The position numbers were made by a program, and so were the translations under genes. From the NCBI GenBank assembly GCA_021613375.1, contig CM038704.1, positions 36,764,162-36,828,161 of the forward strand: DNA of 64,000 bases, in the 5' to 3' direction. How positions within the stretch are numbered: the first letter of the stretch is position 1; every line of letters starts with the position of its first letter. Shown here one piece after another: positions 11,450-24,584 of the stretch. The stretch comes from Megaleporinus macrocephalus (Eukaryota; Chordata; Actinopteri; Characiformes; Anostomidae). The notes under the pieces are model-generated. The model saw only the letters and a list, made by a program, of their open reading frames with translations. It had not been told where the DNA came from and did no database searches.

Positions 11450-12721
11450 CTTAAGCAATAACGCACCTGCATAGCTTAGCTACTCTGGTACAGCCAGAAG
11501 TACAATGAGGTTCTTTGTACTGTAGTTTTTGTGTTTCAAGTGTTTGTTTCTAGCAAGATATGTGTCAGCCACAAAATCTAAAATTAGCTTTCTATTTGGA
11601 AGCTGTTTATTTACATGTATATAAACATATATAGATAAATATATAAATATATACAATATAAATATATATAAAACATTGGAACAGTGAAGTTCATATTACA
11701 GTGCGAATTTTCATAGAGTGATTTTGTACAGTGAATTAAGAGCTTAAAAATGTTAATGTGATATAAAATGCATCTGCAGAAGCTACCAACTATTTCATAT
11801 ATTCAAAATGTGCATTTCATTAAAAATATACAGTAACTGGTCCAGACCAGGAAGGAATTTCAGAAAAAACCTTTTTCCACAGGCTGATAACACATTAGTC
11901 TGTGTGTTGGTTTCTTCCTTGTCATGTAGAGAGAGAGAGAGACCAAGAGAACCAGTCACAGCCATCCATGGCTATGATGCCATTTTGTGCACGGCCCAGA
12001 TACCCCTGGACCTTGAAGCCAGCAACACTTGCTTGTTGAGAAAATGCCTTACCAACTTCTGAGACTAACTTGTTCTCGGTTAAACATGTGAGTTTTGATT
12101 CCTGAAGCTGAAAAATATGTAATTGACCATTTTGACTGCAAATACATGGAGAGCTTTGTAAACTGCATAGTTCATACAGCTTGTGAAAAACCTAGATGAA
12201 AGTGTGTTTTTCTTTCAGGGCCTACTCACTGGGACCACTGGAGTGCTGCTGTTTTTCTCAATTTTTTTAGTTCATCATCTTCATCTGGGTCTCAGCCTTT
12301 GCTTGGTCTGTATTATCTTTAGGTGAAAGACACTGTGGGTTCAAGCCTAGGCCCAGGGCTCAATCCATTCCCTGCTCACAACAACCAATAGGTAATTATA
12401 GGCAGAATTAACCTGGCCCTTAGCAAAAATCTACAAAGGGGCCCTCCTACCAGCTCCTAACTTGTCAACATGATACCAATTACTTACTCATTATCATATT
12501 TTAAGGGGCATGGAAAGATAATGTAAATAAAACAATAATTCTTTTGAGGCATCTACTAAAGTCAAGGCACACTGTTTTACCATGACGACTTCAGTTAGGA
12601 TATAAAACTCCAGATAAGAAAACACCATTAGATAAGCATCCTAACTAGACTAAACTTCCTACGTACTGTCTAAACTTAGGATAAACTCCAACAGTGTCCT
12701 AACCTCTGTGTAGGGACAGTT

Positions 12722-12995
12722 GTGGGCTGAATATTAGGGATCCGGTCTTGTTACCGGTGGTTCAATGCCCTAGACCAACAGGACATGACTGAAGTGCCCT
12801 TGAGCAAGGCACCTAACCCCTAACTGCTCCCCAGGCGCTATGGATAGGACTACCCACTGCTCCGGGTAAGTGAGCTCACTGCCCCCTAGTGTATATGTTC
12901 ACTAGTGTGTGTATATGTGGGTGTTTCACTGAACGGATGGGTAAAATATATTCATATTCTGCAATGTGCAAACACAAGTGGCAAGTAATTCTAAT
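12722..12995 (+). mobile_element. tRNA-derived SINE copy 2
   Basis: A B-box-like GGTTCAATGCC (12759-12769) is followed by CCCTTGAGCAAGGCACCTAA, ACTGCTCCCCAGGCGC, and a tail ending GTGCAAACACAAGTGGCAA. It is the same family as 4436-4665 and 49590-49910, and is inserted between the exon remnants of the MS4A pseudogene. Confidence 0.8.
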
Positions 12996-13251
12996 TCTAT
13001 TCTATTCGAATCATCTTTTTTTATGCGTTTATGCAGATACAGGCAGAATAATTCGCTATAACTGTAAGTTAAGATAACTTGACATTTATCTACACTTGGA
13101 GCTTCTTAGAGCTTCTTCACTTGTAAGGGTTTTTCAAACAGCATTTTAAAAATCCCAGAAACTGCAGACATGATCCCCACTGTTCATGTCTTCCACTCTT
13201 ATCACTGCTGTGTATTATTTACTTCCTGGAACACTTTCTTAACTTCTTATA

Positions 13252-13782
13252 GTGCTTCTTCTTAAAGTGCTCCTTTCACTGACCAAGAATATCTTCATTC
13301 AAAGTCAGAGTTTCAGAACTTCTTTGAATCCAGCCTATTTTTCATGGCCTCTCCAAACTTTTTCCATGTTCCCAATTTGGGGCCTCTCACCACCACTTTC
13401 GCTACTAGGAAAATGTCGAGCCTTCTTCTTCTGCTCCATGGTACCACTCACCACTGATGTCCACCATCAGGCTCCTGGGTTACCCCTGACAAGTACCCAC
13501 AAGCTTTTACCTAGCCACTTCCACAATGGAGGGTTTGAACAGGGTCTATTCAGACCCCATGTCCTTTTCCTCCTCTGGCACATGAGAAAGAAGTTAAAAT
13601 TATTCAGAACAGGGACCTCTGCCAGTCATTTCCAGCATAACCACACTATGCTTTGGTCAGTGGTCTCCAATCATAGTTATAGCAGATTTTATAGTTATAA
13701 AGTTATATCGTACAATAGACTGCCACGACCCTATACTTACCTGTCACAAATCCAGCCAACGAGGGACTTGGGAGGGGATTGA
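13252..13782 (+). other. Unassigned 176-codon open frame
   Basis: This is the longest uninterrupted frame in the window, lying between the pseudogene remnants at 12391 and 14061. I do not recognise the protein: it is rich in Phe, Leu, Ser and His, with no clear domain, signal peptide or membrane pattern. Its first codon is not ATG but TTG/CTG-like, and there is no splice context. It could be part of an old retroelement. I doubt that it is a gene. Confidence 0.2.
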
Positions 13783-14768
13783 TTTCTGGAGCAGGTGGGG
13801 CAAATTGTGGTTGGAACTAGACTGTTCATAATACGCTTTATCCCTTAAATTATTGTGCAGTCATTAAAAGTATATCAGTACCATAAATGGCTCATTTTTC
13901 TTTTTTAAATCGAAGACATTAAAGTGTTAATGCTATAAAATTACAGAAAAATTACAATTAAAATGTTTTGCAATTATGTACTGCATATTTACCACCACTT
14001 ACTTACTTACTATATGAAGCTTACAGCATTCATAATGTGTACATATTCTTTGTTTTACAGTAGAAAGCCCTCCAGTGTACTGAGACCAACCAGATAACTG
14101 AGACTTAAGTAGTAAGATTAAGGTGGGCTGCTCTGATACAAGTATGTTTCAATAACATAATAAACTATTCTATGCTTAATTTTTTTTAATAAATCAATAT
14201 CCAGTACATACCAAATAACATGCCAAATATTGTATGATTTTTTTTTTTTATTTCTTTTATTATCATAATAAACAGACACATTTCCATTTTACTGTACAGC
14301 AGATCAGGCGACACATAAAAAAATATCTCTTTGGACAAAACCTTGGCACAAATTTTGTGTTTGCTATATATGATAGTACTTCCAGCTGAGCTGGAGGGAT
14401 ACTTGAAACCCTGCATGGAGTTCTGCAGTCCTTGCCACTGATATTCATCTTCACATTAGTTACACAGGAAATGTATTTAAAAAAACAGTCAAAAACTGCC
14501 TGTTGTGTTAGTCTGCCACATCGTCACTGCATATATTTTATGGGAATCCAAGTGTAAGCCACTCTTTATACAAGGCACAGGAACCATAACAAGCTTCTAT
14601 AGTAACTGCAATTACTCTCTGCAAATAATCTCGCTGCTGTTTGCCTTCTTGAATTACACACACACACTTTTCCTGGAGTGTATGACTCACAACATCCCTG
14701 GAAGCCATTATGCAAGAGACCTCGAATCTGAAACTTGTCATGAATTCCAGATAACTTCAACCCTCTGA

Positions 14769-14859
14769 CTATTTAAGAAACGAAAGAGCCTCAGAAGAGG
14801 AAGAGAGAGCGCGCACCAAACTGCACTCCACAAAGAAAACAGCAGCGCTCCTTTTTCAG
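14769..14859 (+). promoter_or_regulatory. Likely promoter and non-coding first exon of the complete + strand MS4A gene
   Basis: A TATA-like box (CTATTTAAGAA, 14769-14779) is followed about 25-30 bases on by a purine-rich leader containing GAGGAAG, and the leader ends in a clean donor, CAG|gtaacc, at 14859/14860. The first coding exon, with an acceptor at 17740, is 2.9 kb downstream. The GAGGAAG core resembles an ETS/PU.1 site, which would suit a blood-cell gene, but that is inference. The 660 bases upstream (14106-14768) show no gene. Confidence 0.5.
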
Positions 14860-14892
14860 GTAACCGTACTTAATGTATCTATTTATAACAGT

Positions 14893-15003
<111 letters not shown>

Positions 15004-15048
15004 TTTCATGTCTGTAGGTAATTGTATTGGTCTCTTATTTTAGTGAAG

Positions 15049-15203
15049 TGTTGTCTAATCAGAGTTCCATCTAGTAACTTTTAAACTTTTCCAAACATTT
15101 TATGATCCTAATATGAAGCAAATACATCATTGGACTAATTTTCAGGGTGACATGACAGGGTTTCATATGTGTACATCATATTTGCTGTTCATGCCATTCA
15201 TTT
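15049..15203 (+). repeat. Intronic direct repeat, copy 1
   Basis: About 150 bases, nearly identical to 20494-20651. Both contain the run TAACTTTTAAACTTTTCCAA and continue through GCAAATACATCATTGGAC. Both copies are in introns of the same MS4A gene. Between 15204 and 17740 I see no other feature except short AT-rich runs. Confidence 0.9.
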
Positions 15204-17781
15204 GTCTTGGTTTGCTCTGTCTGTTTTAACTTAAACTTGAAATATTTCTACATTAGGCTTTCTCTCACTTGTTAAGTTTGACTTAATAAGCATTTATGGG
15301 TCCAAACAAAAGTTCAGATCACAAATGTTTGTGGAATCTGTGAACATTTACAATCGTTTATTTTTTAATAGGCTTTAAATTCTTATAAGACATCCAGGTC
15401 CATGTCTGTTTATAGCTTTGGCTGAGGCTCTTCTCTTTTTAGCTGCCGCAGATGTGTGTTCCTTTGTGTTTCATTTAAATGGATCCAAAAAACTACTCAA
15501 TTATCACTGTAGTGCTTTGCTTGTCAAAGAATGAAATGACTGCAGTTGATAAGGTTACAGTCTTTAAACTTGAAGGAAAACAAAGTTTATGCCAGTGAGT
15601 TCTAACACGACCTAGCTAGTTAACCTAGCTAGTGTTAGCGTCCACTGCCGAGGGCCAAACTGGCCCTTTGCTGATACCCTTCACGGGGGTGCTAAGGCCT
15701 ATATATATCTTTCTCAGCTTTTCTCCGACTGCCAAGCCTGGCAACTAAAACACTAAGAATTGAGCTTATAGCAAGAAACACCCTACAAAACCCAAAGCTG
15801 ATCTCAAAGGTCTCCACAAAGGGCCAGTGTTGCTATTGCCAGTGCAAGCCAACTAACATCAGATCTCACTAGCACCTTTGTTTTTTGGTAATTGTTTAAG
15901 AATTGGAACTTGCCTTATCAATTGCAGCCATTTTCTCTTTCTCATCACAAAGAAAGAGCTAAAATGTGTAGATTTTGTATTGTAATTGGTTTAAATAGCA
16001 AGTAACACAGAACTCCAGCATGCTGAAAATATTAAAGTCTTAGACCTGGATATGAAGGCAGATCAGTTGTGTCTTAATAAGCGTATATAGTGCATTATTC
16101 ATATGATGTCAACATATTTATTTCAACTTTAATAACAGCTGTTCAATATTTGAACACAAATGAAAATGCAATATTAAAAAATAGCATGTCCTATGTATGC
16201 ATCCTTCGCAGTAGAGGTTGCAGCTCTTTCCCAACCCCAAGCCCAAGCTGCCCCAGGAGATAACGACCTGGCCGTACAGGTCAGGGCTAGTTGGAAATGT
16301 AGTCAGCTGGACTTAAATAGAGTGTGTTTGCTTGTTTGGGGTTATACCATGTTCAGATCTCCTCAAAGAATGTCTGTACCGTGGTTTCCCTCTTTATTTT
16401 AAAAGCAAGAAATAAAGTTACAACAATTATTTCTGAAATAAATAAAAAAAATGGCATGCATACATAATCTAATCAAATCTAGTCAGAAAAGTGAAGGAAA
16501 AGGGGAATCTGAAAGAAGAAGAATGAAGAAAAAGGTGTTGCCTGAACATATAAGGCAGGGAATATGTTAAGTATAGGCAAATAACAGCATTTATCATGTT
16601 TATGGTGTATGTTTTCTGACCATTCTGTTTACAATTTCAAGTCAACTGTTTGTAGTTAAGTATTGTTCCAGATCTCACTATGATAGCAGCGTTTCTCAAC
16701 CACATATTCATTCCCAGTTTGCACTTTCACTTTGCATAAAACCACAAACAGGTCCAGTCCAGCAGGTTCAGCTTCGTTTGCAGCACATGATCTGGGAGTT
16801 TGAGCTATTTACTCATCATATGTGTTCTAATTTTTAGCTTAACTGTCGAAAGTGAGGGCCCTCCGAACAAAAAGACACCCACAAATAGACAACAAACGTT
16901 GTATATGAGGTAAAACAAGATGACACATGCCAATTCAGGGAAATGAGACAATAAAGGTTTCATTTCCTGTCAACTCTTGCATCACTCTCTTTGTGCTGCT
17001 CTTATCTCCTGGAAAGTCTGGTTCAGTGGGCTGAACAAACCGGAAAACAGAGTTTAGCTCATTTGAAAATACCCACAAATTAAAATACCATTAATAACAT
17101 TAACAAAAATGGACAGAACACAGCTCTAATCTAAAATGAGGGGGGAAATTATCCCTGAAGTTTGGTAATGGGCAGAATTTCCCACTGGTATGTATGGGCA
17201 GGGTTGTGTGTGACTGCAAGTATTCCTGAAAGTATTGTGGCTGGCTTTGCGCTTTATGTATCTGGTCTACAGCCAAAACACTGATCCCGTGTCCGACCCC
17301 CCCCCAAAAAAAACACACACAAACTTTCCTGGATTGCAGGAAAGCATGTGTGAGCCACAAGTACAGACTGGTACAGCTGCTCTGTCATACTTCTACAGTC
17401 ACTCTGTATGTATTGCTAAATGTTTAGCAAGTGTGTGATAGCATTTTTCACTATTTTCAGTATGTTTACACAACTAGCCATAAATGTATTTATAAAGAAA
17501 ATAATCAGCAGATTATTCCATAATGGAAATAGTTAAAAAAGCTCCACCATCAACCAACGAAAAGAGTAAAATGCTGCTTTTACTAAATATCAAATACCAC
17601 AATGAATTTTTCATACAATGAAAATCTCATACTGCTGTATATATATATATTTGCAGTTTAAATGCAGTTAAAAAGCTTTCAAAACAATTTTGTTCTGCTC
17701 TCAAATATCATCCTTCTAATGTACTCTTTGTGTGATGCAGGTGTGGTTTTTCACAGGTGAATAATTCAGTTTGCTGTAAAG

Positions 17782-20700
17782 ATGTCGAACACTGCTGTTC
17801 TGGGCCAAAACGCAGTAAATGTAAATGGCTACACGATTGTGACCCATGTGATCTCCCCATCAAATGAACCTGGGCAAATTATCACTGTCGGCCCACTTAG
17901 AAGATTTCTGAAAGGAAAACCTAAAGCACTAGGGGTGAGTCCATATTGAACCTTTTTTTTACACATACAGCATATATCAGTGGTATTTAATTAGAATTCA
18001 GTAAGGTCCAGGTTCTCTCAGACTTTCTCTTGTCCAGTGAGTGAAGTGAGCTCTTGGTTGTCCAGCCAGGACCTTAAACCTGGGCTGAAATGGTGTCAGG
18101 TCCATTCTTACACACATAAGGGATATACGTGGCTATATTTCGCCACGGTCTCAGAACATATAAGACATGTTGGTTTGGAGCTGCATGTGGGAAGAATGAA
18201 CATATGTCTCTGTCCATTCCTGGTAGAAAAGTAATTTTTTGCTGCTGAGTATCCTTTTTTCTGACTGCTTGCTTAGTGACCGCAGATCCCCAGATCTGCA
18301 GATTCCCAGAAATAAGTTTCATATTCTCTGGAAAAGTGTAGGAGGGAGAAAGCTTGTCTGAGCCTGTTTAGCTTGTTCAAGGAAGCATAACAATGATGTC
18401 AGTACAAAAACATGTGCCTGTTCAGATCTCAAATCTTTGGCAGTGAATCAAAAATTTTTGGGTGGCCACTTCTTGGCCACTTTTTTACAGTAGTACAAGT
18501 TTTCAGATCTTTGAATAAACTTTAATCTTAAAAGAACATAATGTGATTCCACATTTTCCCTCATGTACTAAAGTTCCAGCCTCATCAATATATTAAAAAC
18601 TGAGAAACGGTAAAAAAAAAAACTTTATTAAATGAAACTGAAAAAATGGTTTTGCACTGCCCTTTGTTAAAGCCAGACTGTGGAATGTGGATTTCTGAAG
18701 ACATCAGGGGCTTTAGCAGGATTTTGATCTAAAGATAATGAATATAATAACTGATGTATGAGGTGACAGCAGTGTAAGTGTTTAATCAGTGAGAACCATA
18801 AGGTATTCACTCTAAATCGTCCTATAAATAGATGCTCTTACTTTCACAGCCTTGTGCATCTCTGACAGCAGTCAAGACACTCATAAAAAAATAGTCTGGC
18901 AAACATAAATAATTTTAAAACTTATAATATGTATAACAAATATGTAAGCTATAAATTATGTATTTTTATTATTAAATTTATTAATAAATTGGAACCATTC
19001 TTTAATAATAGCAATAGCAAAAATTTAACTACTGGTAATCACTGTTACAGATGGATTACATGAGTACAGCTCCTGTAAATACACCCATACAACTTGTAAT
19101 AACACCAGAGTATTTAGTTGTGTAATTACACATGTAAGTGTAAGTCAGTAAGTAAAATGTTCTGTAAGTCTGTAATGGCAGTCAAACATTTGAGCAATAT
19201 AATGACAATTATAGTTCAGATATGAGATTCCACCATCGAGTTAAAATGCTTGATAGACTGAATTATTACACTGGTGTATTACACTGTGAACATTTGTACT
19301 GGGAACTTATTAATAATTTATAATAGACAATCTAGAAATAAATATTATTTACTCATTGATTGTTACATCAGCTAATGTTTAATAGTAAAATCCAATAACT
19401 TACAAAGTTACAGCAATGTTTAACTTGTACATCTAACTGTTCATTATATAAAAGTGACAATAATTGTTAATGAGTTCAAACAGACTGTCCTTAGTTTACC
19501 CAACATAACATTGTCATGAATAAAGACATCTTGTCAAAATGAATTTGATTCATTTACAATGAGAATTATCAGCACATATAAATAAAATGCACTAAAGTAT
19601 ACAATGAACAAAAACAAAGTCATATAGGCATTTAATGATATTCAAAAACAGAATTTCAGTAAAGCTAAGACACAGAATATTAGCGATCAAGAGTATGAAT
19701 GCTGAACCAATATCAGCTGAACGTGTTGTATGGTATATCAGAGAGAATAAATAACAACAATCAGTTCTGGTGTGAAACCCTTCATTCTAGAAAGACGCAG
19801 AGGCAGAATTGGTCAACGTGCTGGTGATGGGAATCAGACATTCACCTGTAAAAGCTCCCTCGCAGAAAATTATGAAATTGTTATGAATATGCAATCTGAT
19901 GTCCATGGAATTGTTTTATTATTATATTGTGACAAAGCTTTGGCCTAAAATGTATTTTAAATTTATCACCTGATGCATTCATGATAGAGGGATGCATGCA
20001 GAGTGGGCAAAAACATGTAAGCTTTTTTTAAGGTTTCAGGTTCACAATTGCTGACTGAGATCTAAAAGTGTAAGTAATAGAAGTTACTGTTAACTATTAA
20101 ATATTACTGGGTCAGATAGTTGTTCGTGGTTCTCCGGTGCAGCCTCAAAAGGCCATGTTGTTTTAGTATGACTACTAGAACTGCAAAGAAATGTGTCTAC
20201 AAATGTGAAATATTGCAGTTAAATTCATATAGTTCTGCAGTGCAGCCTTGTTTATTTCAGGTTCAAACCCAAAAGACCATGTTGTGTTAGCAGAGAAATA
20301 GAACCAATTTCCTGAGTAAAAATCAACATTCTGGGAGCCTTATCAGTCATGTGTCGGTGTCACAGCGAAATGCAGCCCACAAAAGGATTTGAAAGCTTCT
20401 GTAAAGTGATGAGGGCTTTAAAACTTTTCAGATATAGTGTAATTAGTGTATATGTGTTTTTTAATTAGTGTTATATTCACTGTTATATGACTGCAAGAGC
20501 TGTCCAATCAGAGTATCCATCTAGTAACTTTTAAACTTTTCCAAACATTTTATGATCCTAATATGAAGCAAATACATCATTGGACTAATTTTCAGGGTGA
20601 CATGACATAGTTTCATATGTGTACATCATATTTGCTGTTCAAGCCGTTCATATATAAGTGATTTGGACTGATAGCAAAAACATTAAAAATTCTTAGATAT

Positions 20701-21370
20701 ACTTAAGCACCTAAAGTGACTCATCAGACCTCTACTAAAAATGGGTTTGCATAATCTTGAATAAACGATAACCAGTATATATTCATCTGTTGTTTTCTTT
20801 TTACACAGGCTAGTCAAATAATAATTGGCTTCTTGACATTGTTTCTTGGCATTGTGATATCCCAGAAATTCATAATGTTCTACAGTGGAATTGCATTTTT
20901 GGAGGCTTTGATGGTAAGCTTTATCCATTTTTATTTCAAGATGCTTATGTAAATATTTCCCAGCACCAGTTTAAATGTAAACATTTTTTCCCTCATTCAG
21001 TACATCAGCACTGGCTCTCTTGCTATCGCAGCAAGTGACAAGCTTAGTCACTGTGTGGTATGTAATCACCAACTTCATTTTTATGTTCCATGCAGAAAGC
21101 AAAAATAATAAATATTATTAATAAAATAAATGCAATGAAAAAAATAACAATAATTTATAAAATTATAAATTTATAAAAATTTATACAAATCAGTGTTGTT
21201 TATTACCAAGGAATAATGTTTTAATAACTGTGTAGTTACACATTAACAGTGAACATAATAGTAGTACATGTAAATACACCCACCATAGTACACCCACAAG
21301 CATGTTTTAGTAGTGGTAAAAGTAATTATAAGGTTATGGTTATTATGGCTGTGCAATAAAGTTTATGATA

Positions 21371-21454
<84 letters not shown>

Positions 21455-24369
21455 ATACTTTTATACTATCATGTTTGGTATGACTGTAATTTTGAAAATG
21501 TAAATAAACGTCTGTTGATGCCACTCTTTGCTTTTGTTTTCTGTTTCTTGTGTAGATTATAGGTGCTCTGGTGATGAATGTGATTAGCTCAATAACTGCA
21601 GGGATAGCCATCATCCTGCATTCCCTGGTTTTGGCAGCATTGCAATGGCCTAGATTTCACTTTGATGTAAGGCTTTTTGATTTTTATCACATGACATATT
21701 TATTTGCGCATGGCTTCCTTTTATTTGACCAACAGTCAAAGACCACCTGTTTTAGCATCCAGATGTATACAGTCTTATAATATAATAGAAAAAGAAGTGA
21801 ATAAAACAATAATTCAAAAACAAAACAACAGGAACCCTTAAATAGCACCTGGAGGACCTGTTGGATCACCAAATCTGTCCCCCATCAGATAAAAAGCACT
21901 TCACACTTTTATTTCTGAGAGAGAGGAGAATATCAAGCTCTACTTCTGCTTCAGATATGAAAACATCCACAGGTGCTTCTGTCTGTCCTTCCAACTTAAT
22001 GCTATGAGTCTCCTCACTGAAAACAACAATTGATTTAGAACAACTGACCTCAATATTATTGAATACATTCATGATTATGTTACAAGTACGGCATGGCAGT
22101 ACCAATATAACAGTTATACTTCTGCAAAACAGGAGAGAAATGATGAGGCAGTGCAAGAGTTCTGAATGTTACAGTTCTCTGCAGCTATTTATTAAATGTT
22201 TTTAAATTCACATGCATTACAACACCTCTTTCTTTTTAATGCACTGAACCTTCAGTGTCTTTTAATGAGATCTTTCCCAATTTTTCAGTTTCTCAAGACA
22301 AATACAAACATACTACATAAAAATGACATAGCATAACAAACATATTCTGCTTTCATTACACAAACATCTTCTCTTTTCTGTTATATGCCATGTTTTTATA
22401 CTTTACACCGTGCACTTACCATTAAGGTGAGCTCCTCTTAACAGAAAACACTTTAAACTGTACTATTAGCACTTCTAAAAATTGCATGTATGCATTTATC
22501 AGCTTCATTGCAGATACTGCAGATACATCAGAAATAGTCTAACGCTGTGTTTAAAAAACATTCTCTAACCCAACAGCAACTTCTTTCAAAAAAAATCTTT
22601 CTACTGCATTTTAAACAAAAACACTTCAGTTTAAGTTAACAAAACCACAAAATGTACAGAGTGGGAGAAACGTGTGACCTGTGCTAACATGACTTCTTCT
22701 AACAAATACATGTGGCATCGTCATTAGCTAGCTCTCTGCAAAGTTTAGCTTTCTCAGCTCCAACAGAGGCTTATATGCCAACAAAACAATTGTGGTTGAG
22801 AGCCTCCGAGTATCCAGGTTGCTCAAATAGTATTTAAAATAACTTTACCTCATGTCTAAGGGTAAAAGTAGTTTTGTATTGTTAGTGGTATTTGGCTGAA
22901 CATAATAACTCTGGTGTTAACTGAAAGAGATGCTATTGACCCCTTCAAAGTTTGAAAACAGACATGACGTCATGGAGCTGCGAGCGCTGCTTAGCAACAG
23001 GAGGTTGGCTTTTTCCTATTGGCTCAGCAGCCTTGCGCTAGCAATAGCTATAGTTTATGACTGTAGGCTACTAAGAGATTCCACTCTTTGTTATTAAGAG
23101 CGCCAACTCTTTGCTTGTAATAATAATAATAATAAGTGACTGTTAATTATTAATATAACATACAATTTTAATATTCTTTTTTTCATTATAAAATATGGCT
23201 ATTATTATTAATAATATAAACACAGTTGTTGTTATTATTATAACAAATAGTTAATATCTCCAAGCTAGAAACCCAGCATATGGCTGTCCAACCACAATCA
23301 CAGGAATAATTATATTCTCCCAAATTAAATGTCACTTTTGGCACATTTCAAGAAAGTAAACAAAAAAAATACAACATATACAGAAAACAAATGCATCTAC
23401 AATTTTCAACAACACATGTGACAACACTTTTGTGGGCACCACAATTACTTGGATCATAATTATATATGGAATAAACATTGATACATTCATATACACTAAA
23501 AATGTCAATTGCCAAAACAGCACTGACTGATAAATAAAGGCTGGTTTCTAGCTTGATATTCCACACAGAAGCCAAAATGTAAATCTACCAGCTGGTGTTT
23601 GATTGCATTGTAAGGTCTTTAGACTAGATTAGATGCATAAACAGCTAAGTGTATTTACCTTTAAATCCTTTTTTCTTCATTTTTAGGACCTAACCACTAT
23701 TATCTATGGAGTGTTGTTGTCTTGTTCCATAGTTGAATTCATCATCTCCATCTGCGTCTCATCCTTTGCATGCAAAGCCTCCTGCAACACTGGACCTTCA
23801 GTGAGTATTAGAATTAATAGAGAAGTATAATACCCAGTGGGTACATTTTCTTTTTGCATTGTTGTTGTTATTAAGTTTTTATTGTTTGGACTGTCCTCCC
23901 TTTGACCAGGAGAGAACCTTGTACTTTCAACATGTTTTACACATGTCTGTTATCTACTGTAATAACCTTGTATGGAGACACTTCCTGTATTTAAGCTAGG
24001 AAGCTTTTTAATCTGCTGTATGCCTGTAGGTAAATATCACTGTGATTGCAAACCAGGATGGATATCGTTCAGTGGTCAGTCCTCTCTCTGATCACAACAA
24101 CCAACAGGTAATAATATGTGATATTAAACATTAAGCCAAATTCCATTAAATGATATTACAGTTCTGTTTTGCATATGTGCGTTGCTATGCAAGTGGCTAA
24201 GCTGTCAGTAACCTACTATGCAAATTTTACAGTCTACAGCTTTTACAATGTGCTTATACTTTTTGTTTTACAGTATCCACTGAATGCAATCAACAATGCC
24301 ACCATGGACAGCCCACCATTGGAAAGTCCTCCAGGGTACACTGAGATAAAAGGCCTACCAGAGTACTGA
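17782..24369 (+). CDS. ms4a: MS4A (CD20-like) four-pass membrane protein, complete, 237 aa
   Basis: Seven coding exons with consensus splice sites: 17782-17934, 20809-20913, 21001-21057, 21556-21666, 23687-23800, 24030-24107 and 24274-24369. Each is a multiple of three, so all introns are phase 0. The ATG at 17782 follows an acceptor at 17740 (or 17756). The protein has a cytoplasmic N-terminus with YTIVTHVIS (residues 17-25) and a basic juxtamembrane FLKGKPKALG (42-51). TM1 is about 54-68 (IIIGFLTLFLGIVIS), TM2 about 75-97, TM3 about 106-134 (including SSITAGIAIILHSL) and TM4 about 146-171. The tail ends SPPGYTEIKGLPEY with a PPGY motif at 225-228. The TM3-TM4 loop is short and has no cysteine. 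Order, spacing and length fit the MS4A family (CD20-like domain), whose members organise receptors or ion flux at cell membranes. Its ligand, partners and exact orthologue are unknown. A TM2-TM3 intron contains a long (TA)n run. Confidence 0.93.
20494..20651 (+). repeat. Intronic direct repeat, copy 2
   Basis: Nearly identical to 15049-15203, same orientation. It lies about 160 bases before the TM1 exon at 20809. Between 17935 and 20493 the intron is AT-rich with no other recognised feature. Confidence 0.9.
21373..21451. repeat. (TA)n microsatellite
   Basis: About 39 TA units in the intron between coding exons three and four of the MS4A gene. The apparent Tyr-Ile reading frames across it are artefacts. 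Confidence 0.97.
21838..22040 (+). repeat. Dispersed repeat family 3, copy 1
   Basis: It shares the blocks ACCTGGA, AAAAGCACTT and GAGAGGAGAATATCAAGCTC with 35010-35320, and in inverted orientation with 55755-55960. Class unknown; probably a non-autonomous transposon. The rest of this intron, 22041-23686, has only AT-rich sequence and short TAA runs near 23120-23240. Confidence 0.5.
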
Positions 24370-24584
24370 GACCTCAATCTCCAGATGAAATATCACAATA
24401 GGACTATATATGCAATCTTACAGTGGAACTTTACAGTTTTGTATGTTACATTTAGCATGTAATAATAATGCTAGAAATATAAGCTGTAAATTATGCTGTA
24501 AATATATGCAATTCCTGCTTTCAGCGACATCAGAATGACAAATACTTGCGTCATTGACTATGAACAGGAGAGCCAAATAGCTTT

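Larger units (their letters stand above)
12219..14105 (+). pseudogene. Broken tail exons of the decayed second MS4A locus
   Basis: Three remnants match the last exons of the complete MS4A gene at 17782-24369. At 12219-12310, after a good acceptor (tttctttcag), the fourth membrane segment reads GVLLFFSIF, and after a one-base shift FIIFIWVSAFAWS. At 12323-12391 a tail exon reads VKDTVGSSLGPGL and then FPAHNNQ with an in-frame TAG before a gtaatt donor; the equivalent end in the intact gene is DHNNQQ. The intron between these two has shrunk to about a dozen bases. At 14061-14105, after ttttacag, only the end of the last exon remains, coding ESPPVY then stop. A faint TM3-like stretch may lie at 11950-12040. 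The locus is a pseudogene. Confidence 0.72.
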
